From: Bacteroidota bacterium
Lineage (GTDB): Bacteria; Bacteroidota; Ignavibacteria; UBA10030; UBA8401
Length of the DNA: 47,265 bases
Direction of reading: 5' to 3'
Assembly (NCBI GenBank): GCA_021796275.1
Contig: JAJYOI010000014.1
Span: 1 to 47,265, forward strand
The first letter of the stretch is position 1, and every line of letters starts with the position of its first letter. The notes under the pieces are model-generated. The model searched no databases. It was not told the origin of the DNA and saw nothing but the letters and a program-made list of their open reading frames with translations. Positions 16,246-25,258 of this stretch are shown here, piece after piece. A program made the position numbers and the translations under genes.

Positions 16246-17711
16246 AATTGAAAGTATTTTTCAAATTTTTCTTCAACATCATTACGGTAATATTCGCCGC
16301 GCTCTTTATTCAATAGATAGCCTTCGCGGAATTTACCGTTAGCAATTGCCGTAAGCGCTTCAGCGAGAACATCAACTTCTTCCGTGGTATTATAAATTCC
16401 AAAACTCGCGCGGACAAATCCCGGAAGCGTGGAACGGTCGCGGTGAAGAATGTGCTCTTCCATTTCCTTTGCTTCTTTTTCGTCAACATGCAGCAAGCAC
16501 TTTACGTACGGATGCGCGCAAAAACATCCGTTGCGCGTCCCGATTCCCCATTCGTAACTGAGAATTGAGGCGACGAGCGCGTGCGGCAGATCGTTCACGT
16601 TGAATGTCAGCACGCCAAGCCGTTGGGCTGCAGTGTTGGGGTTTTTATCGCCATACAACACAACGCCGGAAATTTTTTCAAGCTTCTCCAGCGCATATTT
16701 CGTCAGCATTGCTTCGTGTTCGATAATCGCATCCCAGCCAATGGACTGCACCACACGAATCGCTTGCGCCAGCGCAACCGCACCGACAATATCCGGCGTG
16801 CCCGCTTCTTCTTTGTCAGGAAGATCGGTCCAATAGGCGTCTTCCAGATTTACAATATCAACAGTGCCGCCGCCGACATATTCGGGATCGCCCTGTTCAA
16901 ATATTTTCCTTCGTCCTACAAGCACACCGACGCCGAACGGTGCATACATTTTGTGCGCCGAAAAAGCAAGATAATCAATGTCGCCTTTGGCGCCATGTTT
17001 CATCTGCTCGGCATCGTCTTTCGGCTTCATATCAATCGGACGGTGCGGTGCAAGCTGAGCCGCGTCAACGAGAATTTGCGCTCCAACGTGATGTGCCCAC
17101 CGCGCGTATGTGTGAACGGGATTGATGATGCCGGTAACATTCGATGCGCCACTGACGGCAACAAGCTTCACTTTCGAGCCATATTGTGCGAGCTTCTTTT
17201 GAAAATCTTCCTCGTCAATTCTTCCGTCGGATGTAACATCAATGTGAACGACGTGTGCAACTTTGCGCCACGGCAATTCATTGGAATGATGTTCCATCAC
17301 CGACGTCAGCACGACATCGCCGCGCTTGAACGGAAACCGGTGAGCGAGCTTGTTGATTGCCTCTGTCGTATTCTTACAGAAGAGAACAACGCTGTCGGAA
17401 AGATCCGCGTGAACAAAATCCGCAATAATATCCCGCGCTTCTTCGAACACCCACGAGGAAAGCTTCGACTTGAATCCGGTGCCGCGATGAACGTTGCCGT
17501 ACCACTTCAGAAAGTCGTTCACTTTTTCCGTAATAAGGGAAATTGTCGGCGTGCTGGCAGCATTATCAAGATTGACGTACGGGCGGCGGGAACCGTCAAG
17601 CAACGGCACCAGCTCATCAATGCCGACCACATACTTGCGAACATCGTGAATAGACAGACTGCCGTTCATTTTCTCCGCAGGCGGCGCATCCTTCACACTG
17701 AATATTGTCAT
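16239..17711 (-). CDS. Class V aminotransferase, cysteine-desulfurase-like
   Basis: ATG at 17711 (MTIFSVKDAPPAEK) is preceded by AAAGGAAG and gives 490 residues, longer than the roughly 400 of SufS or IscS. It shows the class V order: LDNAASTPT near 48-56, the PLP-stacking histidine in VMEHHSNELPW near 138-148, DAAQLAPH near 216-223, and the Schiff-base lysine in SAHKMYAPFGVGV (K254). A cysteine stands at the SufS-like active-loop position (RNGCFCAHP, compare RxGHHCAQP). The extra length is an N-terminal 40 residues and a charged tail ending KYFQLD. It may supply sulfur as a desulfurase, but group members with other substrates exist; no suf or isc genes are adjacent. Confidence 0.75.
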   Translation of the reverse strand: MTIFSVKDAPPAEKMNGSLSIHDVRKYVVGIDELVPLLDGSRRPYVNLDNAASTPTISLITEKVNDFLKWYGNVHRGTGFKSKLSSWVFEEARDIIADFVHADLSDSVVLFCKNTTEAINKLAHRFPFKRGDVVLTSVMEHHSNELPWRKVAHVVHIDVTSDGRIDEEDFQKKLAQYGSKVKLVAVSGASNVTGIINPVHTYARWAHHVGAQILVDAAQLAPHRPIDMKPKDDAEQMKHGAKGDIDYLAFSAHKMYAPFGVGVLVGRRKIFEQGDPEYVGGGTVDIVNLEDAYWTDLPDKEEAGTPDIVGAVALAQAIRVVQSIGWDAIIEHEAMLTKYALEKLEKISGVVLYGDKNPNTAAQRLGVLTFNVNDLPHALVASILSYEWGIGTRNGCFCAHPYVKCLLHVDEKEAKEMEEHILHRDRSTLPGFVRASFGIYNTTEEVDVLAEALTAIANGKFREGYLLNKERGEYYRNDVEEKFEKYFQLD

Positions 17712-17785
17712 GAAGTTCTTCCTTTCAACATAAAATTGCTTATCAGGAAGGTACAAGATTACACAAGGAAGTTCAAGCAATTGTA

Positions 17786-17825
17786 AGCCGAATTTCCAAT
17801 TCGGCTGGCGAGATGAAATCTCGCC
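17786..17825. repeat. Two abutting perfect hairpin palindromes in a divergent intergenic region
   Basis: AGCCGAATT-TCC-AATTCGGCT (17786-17806) is followed directly by GGCGAGAT-GAA-ATCTCGCC (17807-17825). Both stems are perfect with 3-nt loops. They lie between the divergent starts at 17711 and 17861. A possible upstream ATG for the aminopeptidase (17813) falls within the second hairpin, an argument against that start. The pair looks like a REP/BIME-type element. Confidence 0.6.
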
Positions 17826-17860
17826 CTACATTCTTGCTTCTCTTTCACGAAGTAGTTACA

Positions 17861-19756
17861 ATGAATTCATCTTTTATGGCTTCTCGTTTCGTCATGGCGC
17901 TTGTGCTTGTTGCGGCGGCTGTTTCTCACAGCACCGCGCAGATTCACAGTCAGGCAAGCCTGTGGTTCGATGTAACATATTATCTTCTTCAACTCAATGT
18001 GGAAACGTCTCCGCAGTTGCTTGAAGGAAACGTTACGGTAAGCGGAATTTGCACGACCGACAGCGCCTCCCTTCTCACGCTCGACCTGATGAACACTATG
18101 CAGATTGATTCGGTGATCATGAACGGTGCGCAAACACCGTTTATTCAATATGCAAGCTCATTTTCGATTACACTTGACCGGACGTACCGGCGCGGAGAAA
18201 AAATTTCTGCGGAAATCTATTATAGAGGAAGTCCAGTTGCAACGGGTTTCGGCAGTTTTGTTTTCAGTTCACACAACGGCGTTCCGTGGGTCTGGACTCT
18301 TTCCGAACCGTTTGGCGCACGCGACTGGTGGCCATGCAAAGACGAGCCGGGCGATAAAGCAGATTCCGCAGACATTATCGTGACGTGCGATTCAAATCTT
18401 GTTGCCGGCTCGAACGGAATACTTGTTTCCGAAACAACTGCAGGAGCGAAAAAAACATATCACTGGAAGGAGCGCTATCCCATCGCGTCGTACCTCATCT
18501 CGCTCGCCATTACCAATTACGTTCGCTTTTCGAGCTGGTTCCATTACTCAGTGAACGATTCGATGGAGATTCAGAATTTCGTTCTGCCGGAACATGAAGC
18601 GAATGCGAGAGCAGAACTTCCTTCGATGGTTGACATGCTTTCCATCTATTCGGAATTATACGGACTGTATCCGTTCATCAAAGAAAAATACGGCGTAGCG
18701 GAATTCGGAAGCGGCGGAATGGAACACCAAACACTGACATCCATCGGAACAACAACCGGCGGTACGTTTGATGAAGAAACGCTTGCACACGAGATGGCAC
18801 ACCAATGGTTCGGCGATATGATCACCTGCCGCACCTGGTCTGACCTGTGGCTAAATGAAGGATTCGCTGTGTACTCGGTGGCGCTGTTTCGAGAAAAAAA
18901 ATACGGAACGGACGCGTACTGGAATTACATCCGCACACAGCTTACACCGGCACTGAGTGCGTCGGGGCGAACCGGAGTTCCGGACACAACGAGCGCACGG
19001 ACTCTTTTTAATAATCCGCTGATCTATGAAAAGGGAGCGTGGGTGCTGCACATGCTTCGCCACGTGCTGGGAGACAGTGTTTTCTTCCGCGCGATGTTTG
19101 AATACGCGCAGAATACTTCGCTGAGATACGGGACGGCTTCCACACAAGATTTTGAATCGGTGTGCGAAAGTGTTTCGGGGAAAGACCTCGGTTATTTTTT
19201 CAATGAATGGGTCTACGGCGAGAATTATCCGCGCTACCTCTATTCATGGACGCAGAATGCAGGCGCTGTTGCCATAACGCTGGAACAATTTGGAGGATCG
19301 AATCCCGTTTTCTTCACCATGCCCGTTGATATTCGCCTTAACGGAGAAAATTGGGATACAACTGTTACGGTGTTTAACGATTCGCTTGAGCAGAAATTTA
19401 TTGTAACCGTGCCTCGCACCATAACTTCCGCAGTGCTTGACCCCGACGGCTGGATGATGAAAGGGGTGCTTCCTGCGAGCGATCTTCCGCCTGCAACTTT
19501 CTCATTAAGCCAGAATTTCCCGAACCCGTTCAACCCAAAAACCGTGATCACGTATCAATTACCGGTGAGCAGCTACGTAACGCTGGAGGTGTTCGATGTG
19601 CTCGGAAGAAATGTGGCAACGCTTGTGAACGAAAAGAAACAGCCCGGAACATACAGCGCAGAATGGGATGCCTCCCGCGCGGCTTCCGGCATTTATTTTT
19701 ACCGGCTCACTGCCGGAACGTTCAGCGCAACGAAAAAGATGGCGGTGGTGAAGTAA
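17861..19756 (+). CDS. Secreted M1-family metallo-aminopeptidase with T9SS sorting domain
   Basis: The start at 17861 (MNSSFMASRFVMALVLV) gives a proper signal peptide ending near STAQ; an ATG 48 bp upstream lies in a palindrome. The zinc site is complete: H310-E311-x2-H314 in HEMAHQWFG and E333 in LWLNEGFA, 18 residues later. The exopeptidase motif appears as GSGGMEHQ some 30 residues earlier. The last 80 residues form a T9SS tail (FSLSQNFPNPFNPKTVITYQ ... SGIYFYRLTAG). The enzyme removes N-terminal residues from peptides and is predicted to be extracellular or surface-anchored. Its 631 residues match secreted FCB M1 peptidases, which lack the large ERAP-like C-terminal domain. Confidence 0.9.
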   Translation: MNSSFMASRFVMALVLVAAAVSHSTAQIHSQASLWFDVTYYLLQLNVETSPQLLEGNVTVSGICTTDSASLLTLDLMNTMQIDSVIMNGAQTPFIQYASSFSITLDRTYRRGEKISAEIYYRGSPVATGFGSFVFSSHNGVPWVWTLSEPFGARDWWPCKDEPGDKADSADIIVTCDSNLVAGSNGILVSETTAGAKKTYHWKERYPIASYLISLAITNYVRFSSWFHYSVNDSMEIQNFVLPEHEANARAELPSMVDMLSIYSELYGLYPFIKEKYGVAEFGSGGMEHQTLTSIGTTTGGTFDEETLAHEMAHQWFGDMITCRTWSDLWLNEGFAVYSVALFREKKYGTDAYWNYIRTQLTPALSASGRTGVPDTTSARTLFNNPLIYEKGAWVLHMLRHVLGDSVFFRAMFEYAQNTSLRYGTASTQDFESVCESVSGKDLGYFFNEWVYGENYPRYLYSWTQNAGAVAITLEQFGGSNPVFFTMPVDIRLNGENWDTTVTVFNDSLEQKFIVTVPRTITSAVLDPDGWMMKGVLPASDLPPATFSLSQNFPNPFNPKTVITYQLPVSSYVTLEVFDVLGRNVATLVNEKKQPGTYSAEWDASRAASGIYFYRLTAGTFSATKKMAVVK

Positions 19757-19819
19757 AGATACAAGCGGGCTTCCGGTGTTTGGAGGTTTTCTCCGACAAT
19801 TCAGAAGCTTTCCATCCCT

Positions 19820-20362
19820 TCAGTGCACCATCCATTCGCCGATGAAATGCAGCGATGCCGCGACAGGCACATACAGAATCAACGCGATGACAAAAAGAAT
19901 CCCCAACTTCTTCCAATCCATATATTCTTCCTTCAATGCCCGCCGGAAAAAATAAAACGAAAACGGGAGATTCAAAACGACGGCGGTAATGACGCCGGGA
20001 TTGTACCGAAACAGCACTGCCGACACGCCAATATGCGGAATGAAAACATTCAAGAGAATAATAGACTGGAGAATAAAAAGCACATTCAGGCGCATGCTTC
20101 CCTTTTCCCCATGGACACAAAGAATTGTCACGACGAAAGGAACCAGCGTTGCAAGAAAAAGCGACACGAGAAGCTGCGCAGAAGAAAACCGGATATTTAC
20201 ATGAAACGGAATCATCTGCTGAATTGAGGAGAAATTCTTCGCAACCCACGCCGGCATTGTGAGCGCTTCTTCACAATTGTGAACAGCGAGAACACATGGA
20301 ATAAGCCACAGCAACGCTTTGAAAGAAACTTTGGCGTTAAGAAATTTCACCGCTGACCGCAC
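19820..20362 (-). CDS. HXXEE-domain integral membrane protein
   Basis: The 180-residue protein contains the family motif HNCEEALTMPAW near residues 28-39 and conserved-looking NVFIPHIG and YNPGVITAVVLNLPF segments. About five hydrophobic helices are visible. HXXEE proteins are small membrane proteins of unknown function; conserved His and Glu residues suggest a metal-dependent or acid/base role, but this is not established. It starts 5 bp after the stop of the phosphoesterase gene and is surely co-transcribed. Another open frame on the same strand overlaps it but lacks these motifs. Confidence 0.8.
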   Translation of the reverse strand: MRSAVKFLNAKVSFKALLWLIPCVLAVHNCEEALTMPAWVAKNFSSIQQMIPFHVNIRFSSAQLLVSLFLATLVPFVVTILCVHGEKGSMRLNVLFILQSIILLNVFIPHIGVSAVLFRYNPGVITAVVLNLPFSFYFFRRALKEEYMDWKKLGILFVIALILYVPVAASLHFIGEWMVH

Positions 20363-20367
20363 CGCGT

Positions 20368-22725
20368 TCAGTCCTGATTCTCATGCACGCGGACAAATAC
20401 GCTGTGAACAGGCGCCGGCATCACCGACGCCGAGCCTTTTACCGATTTCCAAATAATCTCGTTGAATTGATTATCCGGTGCGGCATCTTCAATGCGGAGG
20501 TTCATTGCTTCCATTCTTCGCTGGCCAAACGCTCCGAGAGCGTTCTTCTCGTGAAGATCAATGTGCGGTGCGCGAAGATCGAACGGCTCAAGATTCGGCG
20601 TCGGCGTAAATGCAAAATACATCGGCGTTGCGCCGGCGTCGTACTGCGTCATCGGCGGCAGGCCGAGAATCAATTCCATCGTCCGGATCAATCCTGAAGT
20701 TGAGTACAGTGTATGATCAACAAAATGATGTTTGATGTACGGGCTGATAACAAGCGCAGGCGAACGGTGCGCATCAACATGGTCGGGGCCGTTTTGCGCG
20801 TCATCTTCGAGAATGAAAATTGCGGATTCGCCCCAGTATTTACTATGAGAAATTCTGTCAACAACCATTCCAACAGCCTGATCGTTATCGGCAACCATTG
20901 CGCGCGGCGAAAGATTTCCTTTGCGTGTTCCCGCAGTGTGATCATTCGGCAGACGTATAATTTCGAACTGCGGAAGAGAATCGCCCGCTTCATACTGCGC
21001 GAACTCTTTTTCCCATGACTGAGCGCGCTCCACATCGGGATATTTCAAATCCCAGCCGCGATAATCGGGGCACGTGCGCGGCTCCAAACCTTTTGCGGTC
21101 ACTTTTCCGTCGGACCAAAACTCGCCGTAATTGCGCAGCGAAACGCCGTGGCGAACGCAGTTATCCCAAATGTATCCTTCGCTCGGCGATGTAATGCCTT
21201 CTTCCTCAAAATCGTATTCGCCGCCTCTGCCGCCGTAAAACGCGGGCCAGTTCTTTTCGACGTAGTCTGTTGCGTATGCAGCCATAGACCAGTTGTGCCC
21301 GTCGGCGCTGACCTCTGCATCAACATAAAAATTATCAAGAAGAACAAATTGATCGGCGATGGCGTGTTCATTGGGAGTGACATCGGCACCAAAAATGCAC
21401 AGCGACGAATCTCCGTTGCCGCGCGGAATGTCGCCGAACACCTGATCGTACGTTCTGTTCTCTTTGATAATATAAAAGACATGCTTGATTGGCGATGAAT
21501 GTTCTATATCAACGGGAATCGGATTATCCGGCCCGCGCTGAGGTGTAGCGCTTGTCCGCGTGAGCGGCGTATTCCGGAACACTTCGGCAGAATATTGTTC
21601 TAGTTCAGCATTCGCCGGCAAAGGAATAAAAGACACGGTTCCGCGAAGCAAGCCGCCGATGTATTCGCCGTGCGGGTTCGCTTTCGACGCTTCTCCCTTG
21701 CCGTTCGTGACGAGAAGCTCGCCATTAACAACACGCACTTCCGTCGGGTACCATCCTGTCGGAATAAATCCTTTCGAATGGCTTTGCCCCGATTTTTCAA
21801 TATCAATCACCGCAAGACAATTATTATCAGCGTTCGCAACGAACAGTGTTTTGTCATCCGCACTGAGCGCGACGGAATTCGGCGTGCTGCCGTTCAACGC
21901 ATCTGGAGAAAGAGCGGTGGAAATTGTTTCAATGACTTTACCGGCGGCAATGTCAACAACCGACACTGTATTATTATTTGCGTTCGCCACGAAAAGACGG
22001 CTTCCATCTTTTGTCTCAGTCATTTCTGTCGGATGGTCGCCAACTCCAATTTCCATCATCACCCGAAGAGTGTCAGCTTCAACTACAGCAATTTTTTTTC
22101 CGCCCCATTCGCTGACGAAGAGCACGTGCCGACTGGCGTCGTACAAACAGGAATACAATTCGTGGTCTAATCGTAACGACGCTGAAATGGTTTTCAGCGC
22201 ACGATCAATTTTATAGATCGAGTTATTTCCCTTCGATACAACAAACAATGCCGAATCGTCGGGGCTTACTTCCAAACCCGTTGGAGAAATATTCTCTGCA
22301 GGAAATTTTTCCCCAAGCTGAATTGTATCGGCAGGCTCCGCGATGTTATGATGCAGCGCAAAATGAACGATGGAATTTTCATTTCCCGTCGTGACATAAA
22401 ATTCGTCGCTGTTATGTAAAAAGCGGACGCCATTCCACAACGAAGCCATCCGTATCGTCTGCGTATTTTCTTTCTTCGCAATATTGACGACGGAAATTGC
22501 TGCACCGCTTTCCCCGCTGTTCACAATCACTGCGAATTTTCCATCCGGTGAGATATCCATTCCCAGGGGCAAATCTCCGACCGAAACTGACGATCCGGCA
22601 GGCGAAAGCATCCATCCATTCGGAAGAAGAACGCAATGGTCAGATATTTTACCCGGCAACAGCGATGGGGCGTGAACGGCGCATCCCGCGAAAACCAAGC
22701 ATAGGAACAGGAAAAATGATTTCAT
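20368..22725 (-). CDS. Lipoprotein fusion of YVTN-type beta-propeller and phosphoesterase domain
   Basis: The signal peptide ends in a lipobox-like FAGC (C15), so the protein is probably lipid-anchored. Residues about 40-345 are a beta-propeller with YVTN-like blades (RLFVANANNNTVSVVDIAAG; TLFVANADNNCLAVIDIE). Residues about 415-730 are a phosphoesterase/phospholipase C-like domain of the alkaline-phosphatase superfamily (HVFYIIKENRTYDQVFG; EDDAQNGPDHVDAHRSPALV), with metal-ligand candidates in ENRTYD and DHVDAHR. The combination is seen in other bacteria but its substrate is unsettled. It is encoded directly upstream of the HXXEE gene. Confidence 0.85.
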   Translation of the reverse strand: MKSFFLFLCLVFAGCAVHAPSLLPGKISDHCVLLPNGWMLSPAGSSVSVGDLPLGMDISPDGKFAVIVNSGESGAAISVVNIAKKENTQTIRMASLWNGVRFLHNSDEFYVTTGNENSIVHFALHHNIAEPADTIQLGEKFPAENISPTGLEVSPDDSALFVVSKGNNSIYKIDRALKTISASLRLDHELYSCLYDASRHVLFVSEWGGKKIAVVEADTLRVMMEIGVGDHPTEMTETKDGSRLFVANANNNTVSVVDIAAGKVIETISTALSPDALNGSTPNSVALSADDKTLFVANADNNCLAVIDIEKSGQSHSKGFIPTGWYPTEVRVVNGELLVTNGKGEASKANPHGEYIGGLLRGTVSFIPLPANAELEQYSAEVFRNTPLTRTSATPQRGPDNPIPVDIEHSSPIKHVFYIIKENRTYDQVFGDIPRGNGDSSLCIFGADVTPNEHAIADQFVLLDNFYVDAEVSADGHNWSMAAYATDYVEKNWPAFYGGRGGEYDFEEEGITSPSEGYIWDNCVRHGVSLRNYGEFWSDGKVTAKGLEPRTCPDYRGWDLKYPDVERAQSWEKEFAQYEAGDSLPQFEIIRLPNDHTAGTRKGNLSPRAMVADNDQAVGMVVDRISHSKYWGESAIFILEDDAQNGPDHVDAHRSPALVISPYIKHHFVDHTLYSTSGLIRTMELILGLPPMTQYDAGATPMYFAFTPTPNLEPFDLRAPHIDLHEKNALGAFGQRRMEAMNLRIEDAAPDNQFNEIIWKSVKGSASVMPAPVHSVFVRVHENQD

Positions 22726-22962
22726 AGCGGCCTTTCATAAGAATATTTCATGGATAATATATCACAGGAAAAGCTAAGTTGAAAGTAATCCTTGATTTTC
22801 TTAAGTTAATTCTATCATACCCGTAGCCGTTATCGGAACCCGCGCTACGTTTCGGCTGTTCGTCTCCGCAATAGTTGGCGGTGGAACAGCGTCGGCTAAG
22901 AGGTTTGGCATTGAATGTGGTCCGTGTAGCTCCATGGCGGAACCCAAGACGTTGTATTTCCT
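22726..22962 (+). promoter_or_regulatory. Divergent intergenic region with structured leader before the ECF sigma gene
   Basis: No gene is evident. On the plus strand CGTAGC/GCTACG pairs at 22822-22849. A longer interrupted hairpin at 22855-22890 has the stem GCTGTTC/GAACAGC with an inner CCGC/GCGG. AGCCG at 22825-22829 could alternatively pair with CGGCT at 22893-22897, so two exclusive folds are possible. On the minus strand TTCAAC-16-TATATT near 22788-22761 is a weak promoter candidate for the phosphoesterase gene. Function is unproven. Confidence 0.35.
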
Positions 22963-23538
22963 TTGGCTATTTCTTCAGACACCAAAAAACTGCACCAAGA
23001 GTTTAAGCAAGAGGCCATTCCACACATGGATATTCTCTACAACTACGCCATTCGCATGACGGGGAACACCGATGATGCGCATGACTTGCTGCAAGAGACA
23101 TATTTGAAGGCATACCGTTTCTGGGATAAGTACGAAAAAGGAACGAACATCCGCGCGTGGTTGTTCCGTATAATGAAGAACACATACATCAACCTGTATC
23201 GAAAGACTGTAAAAGAACCCGATACGGTTGATTATGATGAGATCAAAAATTTCTACAACACCATCAAGGAAGAATCGGCTGATCCGAACGATCTTCAGGA
23301 GAAGCTCTTCGGTCAGTTACTTGATGATGAAGTAGCCAAAGCACTTGAATCATTACCGGAAGATTTTCGCACAGTCGTTATCCTGTGCGATATTGAAGGC
23401 TTAACGTACGAAGAGATTGCCGAATTTGTTGAATGTCCTGTCGGCACCGTGCGGTCGCGGTTGCATAGAGGAAGAAAGCTGTTGCAATCAAAACTATTTG
23501 ACTATGCGAAAAGCCGTGGATTTATCGGAAAGGATTAA
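22963..23538 (+). CDS. ECF-family RNA polymerase sigma factor
   Basis: The 191-residue protein has region 2 (DILYNYAIRMTGNTDDAHDL near 23-42, then LLQETYLKAYRFWDKY and NIRAWLFRIMKN) and region 4 (LPEDFRTVVILCDIEGLTYE near 130-149, then helix-turn-helix GTVRSRLHRGRKLL). It starts with TTG at 22963: an in-frame TAG lies upstream of it, and the next ATG (23026) would cut off family-conserved N-terminal residues. ECF factors direct RNA polymerase to stress or envelope promoters. The anti-sigma gene follows 32 bp downstream, so activity is probably held in check by that membrane protein. Confidence 0.92.
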   Translation: MAISSDTKKLHQEFKQEAIPHMDILYNYAIRMTGNTDDAHDLLQETYLKAYRFWDKYEKGTNIRAWLFRIMKNTYINLYRKTVKEPDTVDYDEIKNFYNTIKEESADPNDLQEKLFGQLLDDEVAKALESLPEDFRTVVILCDIEGLTYEEIAEFVECPVGTVRSRLHRGRKLLQSKLFDYAKSRGFIGKD

Positions 23539-23570
23539 TTAGTGAATCAATTTTTACAAAGGGCGGTACC

Positions 23571-24398
23571 GTGAATTGCAGTCAGGTGTACGAACTAATC
23601 AGCGAAGCGGTCGATAACCGTCTTTCTGATGCGGTGAAACGAGGGTTCGAAGCACATATTGAAGAATGCTGGCAGTGTCAATCAGAGTTCAAAGCGGAAC
23701 AGATTATCAAATCTGTGGTGCAGCACAGACTGCGTCACACTGCTGTTCCTGCCGACGTGTACGGTTCCGTTGTTCATGCTCTCGCTCAGGAACAACAATC
23801 ACAAAAGCGATCATGGTTTGCGGCACTTTTCAACCAGCCAATTTTTAATCCGGCGGTAGCGTTTGTCTTCGTCGTCACAATTGCTGTGGGGACCTATTCA
23901 ATCATCAATAACTCGCTAACACACCGGCTTCCCAATGAAAAGAATATTATTTCCCAGTCGATAAAAAATTATACCGCGGTGATGGCGGGCGTTATCAAAC
24001 CGCAAATCATGAGCCATCAAGCCGATGATGTGAAAGATTATTTTAAGAGGGACGTTCCCTTTGACGTCAGCGTTGCCTCAACGGAAGGGTGCGACTGGTG
24101 CGGCGGCGCTCTTTCCGAATTTGATGGAGTGAAGCTCGCGAACGTTGTCTACAAATTCGGCGGCGAACAAAATCTATTGTACGTTTATCAAACCGATTTC
24201 GATGAGGCAATGAAGGGGGAGAAAATCGGGCTGCCGAGAAATGCGAAGGAAGCGTTGAAAAAAACCGGCTGGTATTTTGAAGACAAGCCCGGCAAATATA
24301 ATCTCGTTGTGTGGAAACAGAAACACACGCTGTGTGCAGCCGTCAGCAAAATGGATCGTCAAAAAATGATTGCATTTCTCACCGACAACGAGCACTGA
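23571..24398 (+). CDS. Membrane anti-sigma factor with zinc-finger (zf-HC2) domain
   Basis: The protein starts with GTG at 23571 and has 275 residues. C3 and the motif HIEECWQC near 29-36 form an H-x3-C-x2-C zinc site of the ZAS/zf-HC2 anti-sigma family. One membrane helix spans about 92-112 (NPAVAFVFVVTIAVGTYSII), followed by a periplasmic domain with a CDWCGG motif near 181-186. The N-terminal domain would bind the upstream ECF factor and release it on a signal. The extra outer CxxC pair suggests redox or metal sensing, which is inference. Confidence 0.85.
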   Translation: MNCSQVYELISEAVDNRLSDAVKRGFEAHIEECWQCQSEFKAEQIIKSVVQHRLRHTAVPADVYGSVVHALAQEQQSQKRSWFAALFNQPIFNPAVAFVFVVTIAVGTYSIINNSLTHRLPNEKNIISQSIKNYTAVMAGVIKPQIMSHQADDVKDYFKRDVPFDVSVASTEGCDWCGGALSEFDGVKLANVVYKFGGEQNLLYVYQTDFDEAMKGEKIGLPRNAKEALKKTGWYFEDKPGKYNLVVWKQKHTLCAAVSKMDRQKMIAFLTDNEH

Positions 24399-24433
24399 TA
24401 CAGCCGTAACATCATCGTTAAAAACTGCAAGTC

Positions 24434-24457
24434 CCGTTTACAGCAACGGAACTTTTT
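24434..24457 (+). terminator. Probable terminator of the sigma/anti-sigma operon
   Basis: A short stem CCGTT/AACGG with a 6-nt loop is followed by AACTTTTTC on the plus strand, 36 bp after the anti-sigma stop and just before the convergent metallophosphoesterase stop. The stem is short, so strength is uncertain. Confidence 0.45.
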
Positions 24458-24463
24458 CATTTC

Positions 24464-25165
24464 TCAAATTCCCACACGAAGGCGGTCAGCGAGAAAATGG
24501 GGAAGCCCTGCATCCATTATTTTTTTGCAGGCGATTTCAACATCATATTCTGCGCGTATGCGCTCATAACTCCACGCTTCGGTATCAAAAATGCCGAAAC
24601 TCAACCGCCAGTCGCCATCACGCGGCTGGCCGACAGCCCCAACATTGATGAGATAACGCTTCCCAGCCCGCACTATGCGTGTATTCCCATCTTCACAGTA
24701 CACTCCGCCAACGTGTGAATGACCAATCCAGCAAATCGGTGTGGTGAAAAACGGAAAACACCGCTGCGCTTCAGCTTGTGAAAGAATATAATTCCACGCA
24801 TGAGGATCGTCAGGCGACGAATGAACGAACGTGCACTCCTTCGAAACAAGGGACAATGGAAGATGTGACAGAAATTCTTTGTGATCAGATTTGAGCTGCG
24901 ATGCGGTCCATTCTGCGGCGGCTCTTGCATATTTATTGAACCGTTTCACATGACTGAGATCAAGCACCGCTTCATCATGGTTTCCAAGAAGGCAGGGAAT
25001 GTTACGGGAGTGTAATTCGTCAATGCATTCATTGGGATTTGCGCCATACCCCACAATATCCCCGAGACAGTACGTCGTTTCAATTTCCTGCTCTTTTATA
25101 ATGCGTAATGCGGCGGCGAGAGCTTCTAAATTTCCATGAATGTCAGAAATAACGGCAATTTTCAT
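24464..25165 (-). CDS. Calcineurin-like metallophosphoesterase (YfcE/MJ0936-like type)
   Basis: The start at 25165 (MKIAVISDIHGNLEAL) places the first metal motif DxH at residues 8-10. The others follow in family order: GDIVGYG, GNHDEAV and GHSHVGG. The 233-residue length is normal for single-domain phosphodiesterases of this group. The same frame is open for 75 codons further upstream, but that stretch overlaps a structured RNA and terminator and shows no family similarity. Members hydrolyse phosphodiesters or dinucleoside polyphosphates; substrate is unknown here. The 5' region carries the riboswitch-like leader described at 25210-25354. Confidence 0.85.
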   Translation of the reverse strand: MKIAVISDIHGNLEALAAALRIIKEQEIETTYCLGDIVGYGANPNECIDELHSRNIPCLLGNHDEAVLDLSHVKRFNKYARAAAEWTASQLKSDHKEFLSHLPLSLVSKECTFVHSSPDDPHAWNYILSQAEAQRCFPFFTTPICWIGHSHVGGVYCEDGNTRIVRAGKRYLINVGAVGQPRDGDWRLSFGIFDTEAWSYERIRAEYDVEIACKKIMDAGLPHFLADRLRVGI

Positions 25166-25209
25166 GGAAAAATATAAACAATTTAGCAATGAGTGTAAAA
25201 CGAGTTCAT

Positions 25210-25258
25210 AAAAAAACAAACACCCACATAGGCGCTCCCCTGAACGCCGATATGAGTG
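25210..25258 (-). terminator. Rho-independent terminator of the structured leader
   Basis: The stem CACTCATATCGGCG / CGCCTATGTGGGTG has 13 of 14 positions paired, two as G-U, which indicates RNA-level function in the minus orientation. A 10-nt loop separates the arms, and TTTG plus seven T residues follow. Confidence 0.75.

Noticed and set aside
16581-17786. A 401-codon plus-strand frame opposite the cysteine-desulfurase-like gene
   Set aside because: It mirrors a gene with full PLP and cysteine motifs, has no domain of its own and arises from codon bias on the opposite strand.
21560-22216. A 218-codon plus-strand frame opposite the beta-propeller gene
   Set aside because: The opposite strand encodes well-formed YVTN-type blades; the frame has no ribosome-binding site or family signature.
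22810-22962. Continuation of an upstream plus-strand coding sequence into the ECF region
   Set aside because: One frame is open for about 50 codons but lacks a start with ribosome-binding site and any similarity, and the segment is better explained by RNA stems.
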